A stretch of 29,501 nucleotides of DNA from CAVXEF01 sp963827315. GTDB taxonomy: Bacteria > Planctomycetota > Phycisphaerae > Sedimentisphaerales > Anaerobacaceae. Positions within the stretch are counted from its first letter, which is position 1. Each line of letters starts with the position of its first letter. The stretch spans positions 1-29,501 of the forward strand of contig CAWHAL010000006.1 in the NCBI GenBank assembly GCA_963827315.1, in the 5' to 3' direction. Made by a program: the position numbers and the translations under genes. Positions 21,595 through 29,501 of this stretch are shown piece by piece. Below the pieces are notes generated by a model. The model was not told where the DNA came from. It saw nothing but the letters and a program-made list of their open reading frames with translations, and did not search any database.

Positions 21595-23358
21595 TTACCT
21601 TTCTGTTGTTGTCTCTTTTACCACCTCGTCTACGGTTGTGATGCCGTCGTAGATTGCAGCCAGACCGTTGTCCCGCAGCAGCCTCATACCCGCCTTTTGC
21701 GCCGCCGCTCGCAAAACACTCGTCGAGGCCTGACTCATAATCAAATCACGTATCTCGTCGTTAAACAGCATAATCTCAAAAATCCCCGTTCGTCCCCTGT
21801 AACCGGTATTATTGCAGTTTCTGCAGCCTCGGCCGTAATAGAACTTCTTGTCCTTGATATCCTCCGGCGTAAGCCCCAGTTCCGCCAACTGAATCTCGCT
21901 GGGCTCGAACGGCGTCTTGCATTTCTCACATATCTTTCTGACCAATCGCTGCGCAACAATGCCTTCGAGCGTCGCGGTGAGAAGGAACGGCTCCACACCC
22001 AAATCCAACAATCGCGCTATCGAACTTGGAGCATCGTTTGTGTGTAATGTGGTGAACACCAAGTGGCCTGTCAGAGATGACTGCGCCGCAATCTCCGCCG
22101 TCTCGAGGTCACGAATCTCACCCACCAGTATGATATCGGGGTCCTGACGCAAAATCGAACGCAGACACTTGGCAAATGTCAGCCCGATATCAGCTTTCAT
22201 CTGAACCTGAATCAGACCGTCAACATCATATTCAACGGGGTCTTCTGTCGTGATTATTTTAGTTTCAATATCATTGAGTTTAGCCAGAGCGGCATAAAGT
22301 GTAGTGGTTTTACCGCTTCCTGTTGGCCCCGTAACAATCACGATTCCATTCGGTTTGCGTATAAGCCTGTGCACTAATTCGAGGTCGTTAGGCCTCAAGC
22401 CCAGTTTTGCCAAATCAAAACTGACCTGGGTCCTGTCCAGAACACGCAGCACGACGCTTTCGCCGAACATCGTCGGCATAACACTGACGCGCAAATCAAC
22501 CGGATTGCCCTGTACCGTCAGCGATATTCGGCCGTCCTGTGGCAGTCGTCTCTCCGCAATATCAAGGTTCGCCATAACCTTTATTCGGGAGCTCAGTGCC
22601 GCCGCGATGTGCTTCGGCGGAGGTACCATCTCATAGAGCACCCCGTCAATCCGGTAGCGCATCTTGTACTCATTTTCGAAGGGCTCAAAATGAACGTCCG
22701 ATGCCTTGTCTCGAATCGCCTGCAGCAAAACAAGGTTCAGAAGCTTCTTGACTGGGTTTGATTCGGAAAGTTCTTTCAGCTCATCCAGGTCGATACTCTG
22801 GTTTCTGCCCTCGAATTCTGCAAGGAAACTGTCATCCTTTATCTCGGTTATCAGGTCATTGATGCTCTCCTCTTCGGTCTCATAGTACTTAGTCAGGGCT
22901 TTCTCCAGGGCCTCGACATCAGTTATCTTCGCCGTGACCTTGAAACCCATCAGTGTGCTCAGGTCATCCGTTGCCCTGAAATTTTCCGGATTATCGAGCA
23001 CAACCGTCAGCTCGTTTTCCTTCTGCTTGTATTCGATTGGCACAATGTGATAGGTCTTGGCCATTTGTGCCGGCACCTTGGCGACCACCTCAGGAGTGAT
23101 GTTTATCTCATTTAGGTCCACATATTCCATCCCCCGCTGGGCTGCCAGCGCAACCCGAAGCTGTTCTTCGTCCACTAAGCCCAGTTCAAGGAATATCTGC
23201 CCTATCGACACCGGCTCAGTCCGCTGCTTTTGTATCTTTAGGCACTCGTGGACCTTTTCCCTCGTCAGAATACCCATTTTTATGAGCACTCTGCCTAATG
23301 TCCTGCTCCTTAGCTGTTCTATGGGGGGGAGTTTTTTTGTTATCTTCGCCTCTGCCAT
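21595..23358 (-). CDS. gspE: GspE/PilB-type assembly ATPase, second copy
   Basis: Hexameric cytoplasmic ATPase driving pilus/pseudopilus assembly. ATG 23358 (MAEAKITKKLPPIEQLRSR) is preferred over the TTG at 23376 because GAGGTGAG precedes it. The N-terminus carries an MshEN/T2SSE-N module (LGRVLIKMGILTREKVHECL, then IGQIFLELGLVDEEQLRVAL), a c-di-GMP-binding type in relatives. The ATPase core has Walker A GPTGSGKTTT, Asp box TEDPVEY, Walker B IILVGEIRD and His box GHLVFTTLHTND. A zinc-type CxxC pair closes it (ICEKCK and GCRNCNNTGYRGR). It lies right upstream of gspF with its own promoter. About 587 residues. It shares architecture with 24785-26524 but is clearly divergent. Confidence 0.94.
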   Translation of the reverse strand: MAEAKITKKLPPIEQLRSRTLGRVLIKMGILTREKVHECLKIQKQRTEPVSIGQIFLELGLVDEEQLRVALAAQRGMEYVDLNEINITPEVVAKVPAQMAKTYHIVPIEYKQKENELTVVLDNPENFRATDDLSTLMGFKVTAKITDVEALEKALTKYYETEEESINDLITEIKDDSFLAEFEGRNQSIDLDELKELSESNPVKKLLNLVLLQAIRDKASDVHFEPFENEYKMRYRIDGVLYEMVPPPKHIAAALSSRIKVMANLDIAERRLPQDGRISLTVQGNPVDLRVSVMPTMFGESVVLRVLDRTQVSFDLAKLGLRPNDLELVHRLIRKPNGIVIVTGPTGSGKTTTLYAALAKLNDIETKIITTEDPVEYDVDGLIQVQMKADIGLTFAKCLRSILRQDPDIILVGEIRDLETAEIAAQSSLTGHLVFTTLHTNDAPSSIARLLDLGVEPFLLTATLEGIVAQRLVRKICEKCKTPFEPSEIQLAELGLTPEDIKDKKFYYGRGCRNCNNTGYRGRTGIFEIMLFNDEIRDLIMSQASTSVLRAAAQKAGMRLLRDNGLAAIYDGITTVDEVVKETTTER

Positions 23359-23399
23359 CGCACTCTCACCTCTCAATCAGTATTCCCACATCCACTCTT

Positions 23400-23428
23400 A
23401 TTATATAACATTAACAGTTTTTTAACAA
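23400..23428 (-). promoter_or_regulatory. Sigma-70 promoter of the gspE-gspF-pilin operon
   Basis: On the minus strand TTGTTA (23428-23423), a 17-base spacer, then a perfect TATAAT (23405-23400). The predicted transcript starts near 23393, giving a 35-base leader with GAGGTGAG before ATG 23358. The 197-base remainder of the gap up to pilT (23429-23625) holds nothing I can call; an open frame there has no coding features. Confidence 0.65.
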
Positions 23429-23625
23429 ACAAATTACGAATTGGACACTTGGTTATCAGGACTAAATCGCCCTCTTCTTTTTCGCTTTGTTAACCCCCTC
23501 TTCTTGATTTGATGGCAAAAAGACCTTTCGCTTGGCTGTTGCTGCCGCGCAACCCCTAAAACACAGGTTTTCCCACCCCCTTCATCCAAACCCCACCCAT
23601 AAGCCGAAGGACTGCCCACCGACCT

Positions 23626-24759
23626 CTATGTCCTTAAAATAGGCCCGATGTCTTCAGCCTTTACAGGCTGCTTCTTCTTCGCCATAGCCTGCCGTTTAGC
23701 CATTGCCTTATCGTGCAATGCACCGGGCTGTCGGCTCTTGTCCAGCATCTCTTCTAACGTAATCTTGCCCGTGTCGTAAAGAATCCACAGGTGCTCATCC
23801 AACAGCTGCATCCCCAGTTTCTTGCCCGTTTGAATGCTCGAATCGATTCGATAGGTCTTGTTCTCGCGGATAAGATTGGCAATCGCGGGCGTCACAACCA
23901 TAAATTCATAAGCTGCAACCCTGCCCCTGCCGGTAGCTAATGGGCACAGTACCTGGCTTAGAACCGCTATCAGGTTAGCACTTAGCTGGGTCCGAATCTG
24001 CTCCTGCTGATTGGGCGGAAATACGTCGATAAGTCTCGTAATGGTTCCCGCCGCGCTGGTTGTATGAACGGTGCTGAACAAAAGGTGGCCGGTCTCCGCC
24101 GCCCGTACCGCCGCCTCTATCGTTTCCAGGTCTCGCAGTTCCCCCACCAAAATCACATCCGGGTCCATTCTTAAAACACGCCTTAACGCCTCATGAAAAC
24201 TCGGAACATCGACACCCACCTCACGTTGGTTGACAATCGACTTCTTGTGCGAATGGTAGTATTCGATGGGGTCCTCAACGGTTACAATATGGCGGTCGAG
24301 ATTCTCGTTAATATAGTTTAACATACACGCCAAGGTCGTGGTTTTGCCACAGCCTGTAGGTCCTGTAACCAAAAACATCCCCCTCGGCCGGCGGCACAAA
24401 GCCTCGCACAGCGGTGGCAGTCCTATTTCCTCAAATGTCATAATTTTTGTTGGAATCAGGCGCAAAACAACCGAAATGTTGCCTTTTTGCCTGAAAACAG
24501 ACACACGAAACCTCGCTTTATCGCCGAAGGCAAACCCAAAGTCGGTACCGCCCTCTTCCTGCAATTCCTGCTGATTCCGCTCAGGTGTTATACTCTTCAT
24601 TAAAGCCATTGTATCATCCGGCTCAAGAACCTTGGTCTCAAGCGACCTGAGTCGGCTATTTATCCTCAATACAGGTGGTAGGCCGGTAACAATATGGATG
24701 TCCGAGCCGTTCTGCACAACGCAGGCCTGTAGCAGTCTGTCCATATTAACTGTTGCCAT
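23626..24759 (-). CDS. pilT: Twitching-motility retraction ATPase PilT
   Basis: Hexameric ATPase that depolymerises type IV pili. Its presence argues that this locus makes a retractile pilus, not only a secretion pseudopilus. Seen: N-terminal PAS-like part (GSDIHIVTGLPPVLRIN), Walker A GPTGCGKTTT at residues 133-142, Asp box TVEDPIEYYH, Walker B VILVGELRD, His box GHLLFSTVHTTSAAGTITR, and the PilT-specific AIRNLIRE-like TPAIANLIRENKTYRIDSSI. A Lys-rich tail (about 345-377) exceeds the typical PilT end. ATG at 24759. The upstream ATPase gene ends 25 bases away, so both are likely in one transcript with cinA. Confidence 0.95.
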   Translation of the reverse strand: MATVNMDRLLQACVVQNGSDIHIVTGLPPVLRINSRLRSLETKVLEPDDTMALMKSITPERNQQELQEEGGTDFGFAFGDKARFRVSVFRQKGNISVVLRLIPTKIMTFEEIGLPPLCEALCRRPRGMFLVTGPTGCGKTTTLACMLNYINENLDRHIVTVEDPIEYYHSHKKSIVNQREVGVDVPSFHEALRRVLRMDPDVILVGELRDLETIEAAVRAAETGHLLFSTVHTTSAAGTITRLIDVFPPNQQEQIRTQLSANLIAVLSQVLCPLATGRGRVAAYEFMVVTPAIANLIRENKTYRIDSSIQTGKKLGMQLLDEHLWILYDTGKITLEEMLDKSRQPGALHDKAMAKRQAMAKKKQPVKAEDIGPILRT

Positions 24760-24784
24760 TTGAAAACCCCTAACAGTTTACCTT

Positions 24785-26524
24785 TCAATCGATTATATTC
24801 TCTGTCTGTGCTATGCTTGCCACTTCTTCTGGCGTACTGATGCCCTTAAATATCTTAATCTTGCCGTCCTCCATAAGTGTTCTCATTCCGCCCGCCTTGG
24901 CCGTCTTTCTTAATTCGCTCGTTGGTGCCTTTGCGAAGGCCAGCTCTCTCAGTTCATTATTCATCTCGACCATCTCGAATATGCCGATTCGGCCTCTGTA
25001 GCCGGTGCCATGGCACTGACTACACCCCGCTCCTTTATAGATTGTACGGCCTTCGATATTTTCCGGCGTAATATCGAGCAGCCGCAAATACTGCGGGTCA
25101 GGGTCGTCGTCAGCCACTTTGCAGCTATTGCAGATGACCCGCACAAGCCTTTGCGCCATAATCGCCTGTATTGAGCTGGCCACGAGAAACGGCTTTACTC
25201 CCATGTCTATCAATCGAGTAATTGAACTGAGTGCGTCATTTGTATGCAGCGTGCTGAAAACCAGGTGTCCTGTCAGAGCTGCCTGAATGGCAATATCCGC
25301 GACAATGTTGTCTCGAATCTCACCAATCAGCACAATATTGGGTGCCTGTCGAAGCATAGCCCGCAGAATCTTCTCAAAGGTCAGACCGATGTCTTCTTTC
25401 ACCTGGCACTGGTTCATACCCGTGAAATTGTACTCTACGGGGTCTTCCGCGGTGACTATTTTCTTGTCGGGCTTGTTCAGTTCCTGAAGTGCCGCATAAA
25501 GAGTTGTGGTTTTACCGCTTCCTGTAGGCCCTGTAACCAAAAAGATGCCGTTGGGCCTTTTGATTATCTTTTGAAACCGCTCGTAATCATCCTGCTCAAA
25601 GCCAAGCGACTGGATACCGATGTTGACGGAGTCTGGCCGAAGAATACGCAGCACCACACTTTCGCCGTGATAACCCGGCAGAGCAGATACACGAAAGTCA
25701 ATGTCCTGGCCGCCAATCGGGCGTTTAATACGGCCGTCCTGCGGCAGCCTCTTCTCCGCGATATCCATCCCCGATAGAATCTTCAGTCGCGTAATCAGCG
25801 GCGACTGCATATTCTTGGGGATATTATCCTTCTCCAGACAAACACCGTCTACTCGGTACCGTATCCGTACCCTGTCAGACATCGGCTCAACGTGTATATC
25901 ACTCGCACGCATGTAATAGGCGTTGTCTATTATAAGATTCACGAGTCTGACGACGGGGCCTTCGTCATCGCCGCCTTCAGCTTGTGCCCGAAGTGCTTCC
26001 GCCTGCAGCTCATGACCCGCCTCGGTGAGCTCCGCTGCAGTCGCGTCGATGCTGTGCTTCAGTCTGTCTTCTTCCACCACCTTTACCGCCGTTTGGCCAA
26101 ATGACCCCTCAATTGTTGCGCGAATCCTCGAAGGGCTGGCGAGATAACACTCCAGCTCAGTGTTCAACCGAAATCGGATTGCGTCCATCATATCGAGGTC
26201 TAACGGGTCGCTGATAATCAGTTTTAGTCTGCCGTTATTCATACCCAGCGGCAGAATGTTGTGCTTCTTCATCACTTCTGCAGGAATAAGCTTCATCACC
26301 TCTGGAGGAATGGAAACCTTTTCCGGGTCCACATATTGTAGGCCAAACTGCTTTGCGATTGCTTTAGTCAGCGTGTCCTCGTTGACAAGCCCCAGTTCGA
26401 GCAGCACTTCGCCTAAACGCCTTTTTTGGACTTTCGATGTCTTTATCGCGTCGAGCAGGGCCTCTTTTTTGACCACGCCGGCTTTATACAGTATTTCACC
26501 GAGATGTCCCTGCTTTTTAGGCAT
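24785..26524 (-). CDS. pilB: PilB/GspE-type assembly ATPase with MshEN domain
   Basis: Pilus extension ATPase of 579 residues. The first 60 residues form a clear MshEN tandem motif (HLGEILYKAGVVKKEALLDA and RRLGEVLLELGLVNEDTLTK), which binds c-di-GMP in MshE and related ATPases; activation by c-di-GMP here is inference. The T2SSE-N part continues to about residue 160. A linker rich in Ala/Glu then leads into the ATPase core: SDIHVEP, Walker A GPTGSGKTTT, Asp box AEDPVEYNF, Walker B VLIGEIRD, His box GHLVFSTLHTND and two CxxC (ICNSCK and GCSQCHGTGYRGR). It is paired with pilT downstream, whereas the second ATPase is paired with gspF. ATG 26524 is set by MPKKQGHLGEIL. Confidence 0.94.
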   Translation of the reverse strand: MPKKQGHLGEILYKAGVVKKEALLDAIKTSKVQKRRLGEVLLELGLVNEDTLTKAIAKQFGLQYVDPEKVSIPPEVMKLIPAEVMKKHNILPLGMNNGRLKLIISDPLDLDMMDAIRFRLNTELECYLASPSRIRATIEGSFGQTAVKVVEEDRLKHSIDATAAELTEAGHELQAEALRAQAEGGDDEGPVVRLVNLIIDNAYYMRASDIHVEPMSDRVRIRYRVDGVCLEKDNIPKNMQSPLITRLKILSGMDIAEKRLPQDGRIKRPIGGQDIDFRVSALPGYHGESVVLRILRPDSVNIGIQSLGFEQDDYERFQKIIKRPNGIFLVTGPTGSGKTTTLYAALQELNKPDKKIVTAEDPVEYNFTGMNQCQVKEDIGLTFEKILRAMLRQAPNIVLIGEIRDNIVADIAIQAALTGHLVFSTLHTNDALSSITRLIDMGVKPFLVASSIQAIMAQRLVRVICNSCKVADDDPDPQYLRLLDITPENIEGRTIYKGAGCSQCHGTGYRGRIGIFEMVEMNNELRELAFAKAPTSELRKTAKAGGMRTLMEDGKIKIFKGISTPEEVASIAQTENIID

Positions 26525-26588
26525 ACTTACGCTCTGTTTAGTCCTTTACCGCCCACTATTATAGCACTCTCGGCCCTGCCAGTCAAAT

Positions 26589-27839
26589 TTACAATCGCAA
26601 CCGCAGCATATTAAGTCCTGTTAACGCCGCCCTGAGCTGAATGAGTTGTCTGTTACCGGAAAAAATAAAACGCTCGGCCTCAGTATAATTATCGGCACTT
26701 ACACTGATATACACCAGTCCGACGGGTTTTTGTTCACTCCCACCACTCGGCCCAGCTATGCCGGTTATGCCGATAGCAAAGTCCGCCCCAGCCTTTTTTC
26801 TGGCGCCCTCAGCCATCGCCTTTGCCGCCTGTTCGCTGACCGCCCCATATCTTTTAATCAAATCTTTAGATACGTCAAGCTCGCTGGTCTTGGCCTTGTC
26901 GCTGTAGGTAACCCAGCCGTACGTAAAATATCGGCTTGCCCCTGCAACATCGGTTATAAATTTGGCCAGCGCCCCCCCTGTACAGGATTCAGCGACCGCA
27001 ATTGTCTTTTTCTGCCGCGCCAATTCTTCGCCCACCACCTCCGCCAACGTCTGTTCCCCCACCCCGTAAACCAGCTCTCCAAGGCATTTCCGCAGCATCT
27101 TTTCATCTTTTTCCGCCATTCGTTCAGCCCCCACACCTGTCTTCCGACAGGAAGACGTGGGGGCAGTCGCGACAATGTGCAGGGTAATTACACCGTGTTC
27201 CGCCGTGCAGTTAATCAGCGGATTCCTTCCTCGCTCCATAACATCGCCGACCAAATCAGCAATAGCTGACTCGCCCGCCCCAAAGCATTTTAATTTTCGC
27301 ACGACTATCGCCTGCCCAGCCGCCGCTGTCTCCAGCTCTGGCAAAACCTGCTCCTCGAACATCTCCTTCATTTCAGCCGGCACCCCCGGCAGAACAAAGA
27401 ACAATTTGCCCCTGTTCTCAGCCGCAATACCCGGCGCTATCCCCAGCTTATTTTCAAGTGCCTTTGCACCTTCCGGTATATACGCCTGGATTTTATCCCT
27501 CTCACACATTGACCGTTCTCGGCGGACGAATGCATTCTGTATGTCCTTAAGAACTTCGTTTTGTAACTGCAGTTCGCTGCCGAGGAATTTGGCAAGCGCC
27601 TGGCGGGTTACATCATCATCAGTCGCCCCGAGGCCACCCGTTACTAACACAACATCAACATCTTCGCTTGCTAATTTTAAAGCTCGGACGATTGAGTCCA
27701 CATCGTCCCCGATAGTGTAAGAGCCGACAACCGGTATGCCGATAGAAAGTAATCTTTCGCTTAGATATGCAGCATTTGTATCTACTATTTGGCCGTTCAG
27801 AATCTCATTGCCGATACTTATAATACTTGCCTTTTTCAT
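26589..27839 (-). CDS. cinA: CinA: NMN deamidase and ADP-ribose pyrophosphatase-like protein
   Basis: Two-domain protein recycling pyridine nucleotides: the C-terminal PncC domain converts NMN to NaMN. N-terminal molybdopterin-binding-like domain: GNEILNGQIVDTNAAYLSERL, LVTGGLGATDDDVTRQAL and FVLPGVPAEMKEMFE. C-terminal PncC domain: AVAESCTGGALAKFITDVAG, VTYSDKAK, GITGIAGPSGG and PVGLVYISVS. Length 416 is typical. One oddity: between IVATA and AEKDEKMLRK, residues encoded by a perfect-arm palindrome (27127-27164) are inserted in frame (PTSSCRKTGVGAER). It overlaps no motif. 4 bases from the dehydrogenase upstream and 64 from pilB downstream; the link to the pilus genes is probably positional, though cinA sits near competence/pilus genes in other bacteria too. 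Confidence 0.95.
   Translation of the reverse strand: MKKASIISIGNEILNGQIVDTNAAYLSERLLSIGIPVVGSYTIGDDVDSIVRALKLASEDVDVVLVTGGLGATDDDVTRQALAKFLGSELQLQNEVLKDIQNAFVRRERSMCERDKIQAYIPEGAKALENKLGIAPGIAAENRGKLFFVLPGVPAEMKEMFEEQVLPELETAAAGQAIVVRKLKCFGAGESAIADLVGDVMERGRNPLINCTAEHGVITLHIVATAPTSSCRKTGVGAERMAEKDEKMLRKCLGELVYGVGEQTLAEVVGEELARQKKTIAVAESCTGGALAKFITDVAGASRYFTYGWVTYSDKAKTSELDVSKDLIKRYGAVSEQAAKAMAEGARKKAGADFAIGITGIAGPSGGSEQKPVGLVYISVSADNYTEAERFIFSGNRQLIQLRAALTGLNMLRLRL
27127..27164. repeat. Palindromic element inserted in frame in cinA
   Basis: GCCCCCAC (27127-27134) pairs with GTGGGGGC (27157-27164), and GTCTTCC (27139-27145) with GGAAGAC (27150-27156), separated only by a 4-base bulge and a 4-base loop. 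One of its other frames reads RLPVGRQV, like the LPVGRQ peptides produced by known dispersed palindromes in other genomes. It is a third example of a palindrome inside a gene of this window. Confidence 0.7.
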
Positions 27840-27843
27840 AAGC

Positions 27844-28878
27844 TCACGGCTTAATCAATGCTTTAATCACGCCGTCACGGTACTCGCTGACCATATCGAA
27901 AGCCTCTTTGGCCTGTTCAAAGCTGAATCTGTGGGTAACCATAAAATCAATTTTCGCTTTACCCGAAGCAATCAAATCAATTGCTTTTTGGGTACAGTTG
28001 TTCTGCCGACGGATATTCACAATGGTTATTTCTTTCCTGCGGATTTCATCGATAGCAAACCAAATCCGCTCTTCACGAGGTATACCAACAATTATTAATC
28101 TGCCGCCCGGCTTAAGCAATTCGACCGCCTCATCAAGGGTTTCCTGCTGGCCGGCACATTCAAAAACAACATCAAGACCTAAGCCCTGCTGCTCAAGAAT
28201 TGCTTTAACAATATCCTCCTGCGTCGGATTGCCGACCCAAAAAGCACCTGCCTTTTTGGCGATTTCGGTGCGCCCTTTTATTTTGTCAGTCATATAAATT
28301 CTACCGGCCTGCTCAGTTTGTGCCGCTGCTAAACAGCTAAGCCCTATTGGGCCTGAACCTAAAATCGCAATATTTGCTTTGTTGGGCATCTCAGCCTGCA
28401 AAACTGAATATACACCTATGGAAAATGGCTCACACAACACCGCCTGCTCAAAAGTAATTTCTTCATTAGTGGGATAACAACTTCCCTCCGGCATAACTAT
28501 GTACTCGCAAAGGCAGCCGCCACCCTCGCCGGGTGTACCGAGAAAACGCAAGTTTCTACAGGTATTTTCTCTGCCTTGTTTGCACTGGTCACATTGGTGA
28601 CACGAAGCAGCAGGGTCTACAACAACCCTGTCGCCGAGTTTAACACGTCTAACAGCCTTACCGGTCGCTTTAACTGTAGCAGCGCATTCATGGCCAATAA
28701 TAAAGGGGTACTTAACTACCCGTGAGCCGATTCGTCCCGCCTCATAATAATGTATGTCCGAGCCGCATATCCCCACCGCCTCAATCTTCAGCAAAACATC
28801 TGTATCGTTTCTTATCTTCGGCTCCGCAACATCAACCACTTCCATCTGCCGAATCCCTGTCAGCACAACAGCCTTCAT
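27844..28878 (-). CDS. Zinc-dependent alcohol/polyol dehydrogenase (sorbitol dehydrogenase-like MDR)
   Basis: Medium-chain NAD-dependent dehydrogenase of 344 residues. Catalytic zinc ligands are C38 (GICGSDIHYY), H63 and E64 (GHE). A structural zinc site uses C93, C96, C99 and C107 (CHQCDQCKQGRENTC). The Rossmann NAD-binding turn is GSGPIG, and the acidic Asp after it (MTDKIKG) favours NAD. The HYYEAGRIG and GHECAATVKATG pattern is closest to sorbitol/xylitol/L-threonine 3-dehydrogenases; the exact sugar or polyol substrate is not readable. ATG at 28878. Cotranscribed with cinA (4-base gap). The 104-base spacer upstream is repeat DNA, and I see no promoter in it. Confidence 0.92.
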   Translation of the reverse strand: MKAVVLTGIRQMEVVDVAEPKIRNDTDVLLKIEAVGICGSDIHYYEAGRIGSRVVKYPFIIGHECAATVKATGKAVRRVKLGDRVVVDPAASCHQCDQCKQGRENTCRNLRFLGTPGEGGGCLCEYIVMPEGSCYPTNEEITFEQAVLCEPFSIGVYSVLQAEMPNKANIAILGSGPIGLSCLAAAQTEQAGRIYMTDKIKGRTEIAKKAGAFWVGNPTQEDIVKAILEQQGLGLDVVFECAGQQETLDEAVELLKPGGRLIIVGIPREERIWFAIDEIRRKEITIVNIRRQNNCTQKAIDLIASGKAKIDFMVTHRFSFEQAKEAFDMVSEYRDGVIKALIKP

Positions 28879-28890
28879 CCTTCGACTCCA

Positions 28891-28975
28891 AAAGTGTAAA
28901 GTGCCTAAAGTTTGGAGTGCCTAAAGTTGCAAGTTATTTTTCTCACTTTACACTTTAGGCATTTTAGTTCACTGT
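28891..28975. repeat. AAAGTG/CACTTTA inverted repeat cluster between ychF and the dehydrogenase
   Basis: AAAGTGTAAAGTG (28891-28903) is the perfect complement of CACTTTACACTTT (28944-28956), a 13-base inverted repeat with a 40-base loop. GTGCCTAAAGTT is repeated inside. Same family as 14672-14755 (18 identical bases) and 15903-15944. It could terminate or attenuate read-through from ychF. Confidence 0.75.
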
Positions 28976-28982
28976 TCCATTC

Positions 28983-29501
28983 TCAAACATTGAATCTAAA
29001 GTTAATAACATCACCGTCCTGAACGATATAATCTTTTCCTTCTAATCGAATCTTGCCCGCCGCCTTGACTGCCTTTTCGCTGCCGAGTTTTTTCAGGTCG
29101 TCAAAGCTGAAAGTCTCAGCCCTGATAAAGCCGCGTTTAATATCGGTATGCACCTTGCCCGCCGCCTCTAATGCGCTGGTGCCTCGTTGTATTGGCCAGG
29201 CCCGCAGCTCATCCGAAACCATCGTCAAAAAGCTAATCAGCCCCATCGCCGAGTAGCAGCTCTTGACGAATTTGCTTTTCTCCGATTCCTTGATGCCCAT
29301 ATCCGCCATAAAAGCCGTCTTGCTGTCGGCATCCAATTGTGCCAGCTCGTTCTCCAGCTTCGCGAAGATTGAGATGACCGGCACCGTCGCGTCGATAACC
29401 CCATGAAAGCTAAATTCCTCACCCACCCGGTCTTCGCCGACATTTACCACAACCACAATCGGCTTCAACGTCAAAAATCCGAGCGACTTAACCATCTCCC
29501 G
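28983..29501 (-). CDS. ychF: YchF/OLA1 redox-regulated ATPase, C-terminal part
   Basis: Obg-family P-loop ATPase that binds ribosomes. Only the C-terminal third is in the window; the frame is open to the edge. Seen: SLGFLTLKPIVVVVNVGED (the NKxD-equivalent NV-E of YchF), the alpha-helical region with SCYSAMGLISFLTMVSDELR and AWPIQRGTSALEAAGKVHTD, and the TGS domain ending GKIRLEGKDYIVQDGDVINFRFNV, the invariant YchF C-terminus. G1-G3 motifs lie beyond base 29501. Upstream of the dehydrogenase on the same strand, separated by a repeat spacer. Confidence 0.95.
   Translation of the reverse strand, partial: REMVKSLGFLTLKPIVVVVNVGEDRVGEEFSFHGVIDATVPVISIFAKLENELAQLDADSKTAFMADMGIKESEKSKFVKSCYSAMGLISFLTMVSDELRAWPIQRGTSALEAAGKVHTDIKRGFIRAETFSFDDLKKLGSEKAVKAAGKIRLEGKDYIVQDGDVINFRFNV

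Noticed and set aside
23434..23619. 61-codon minus-strand open frame between gspE and pilT
   Set aside because: Starts without a ribosome site, has no recognisable features, and overlaps the edge of the promoter region.
11959..28878. A purely type II secretion system
   Set aside because: PilT and two PilB-type ATPases are present and no secretin or GspC/L/M is in the window, so a type IV pilus or mixed system is at least as likely; the name is left open.

Overview
The window looks like a piece of a planctomycete chromosome, most likely class Phycisphaerae. This placement is inference. It rests on the gene content (a type IV pilus/type II secretion locus with multi-copy G-type pseudopilins and a very large GspK-like protein), on the frequent Asp-Pro-Asn runs in the secreted pseudopilins, and on a 'STGPRT...NAVKHG' family protein common in Planctomycetes and Acidobacteria. 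No rRNA or tRNA was found.

Layout. 1-1525 is the 3' part of asnS (+). 1526-4302 is an accessory, repeat-rich stretch. It holds a frameshifted REP-associated tyrosine transposase (RAYT) bracketed by two matching inverted hairpins and by 31-bp direct repeats, then an array of palindromic hairpins with compensatory arm changes, an AT-rich orphan membrane-protein gene, and several exact-period heptamer arrays. 4303-6034 carries a conserved hypothetical gene and prmC (+). 6042-10970 is a minus-strand housekeeping block: apt (frameshifted), a sigma-70 factor, rpsA, ispH and a DUF2752 membrane protein. 11134-11950 is an inositol-monophosphatase-family gene (+, frameshifted). 11959-28878 is all minus strand: a zinc alcohol/polyol dehydrogenase, cinA, two PilB/GspE-type ATPases, PilT, a GspF/PilC platform protein, three GspG-like pseudopilins, then GspH-, GspI-, GspJ- and GspK-like minor pseudopilins. 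28983-29501 is the C-terminal part of ychF.

The pilus/secretion genes read in assembly order: extension and retraction motors first (pilB, pilT), then after a good sigma-70 promoter the second ATPase, the platform protein, the G-type pilins and the minor pseudopilins that would form the tip. Secretin, PilM/N/O and prepilin peptidase genes are not in the window, so they must lie elsewhere.

The most interesting signals are non-coding. (1) A hairpin array keeps its pairing through compensatory changes, next to a broken RAYT. (2) Many intergenic gaps are filled by tandem words with exact period 7 or 8, resembling the short tandemly repeated repetitive (STRR) sequences of cyanobacteria. (3) Palindromic elements sit in frame inside prmC (twice) and cinA (once). 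(4) Four apparent single-site frameshifts cluster in the first 11.5 kb; decay and assembly error cannot be told apart from the sequence alone.
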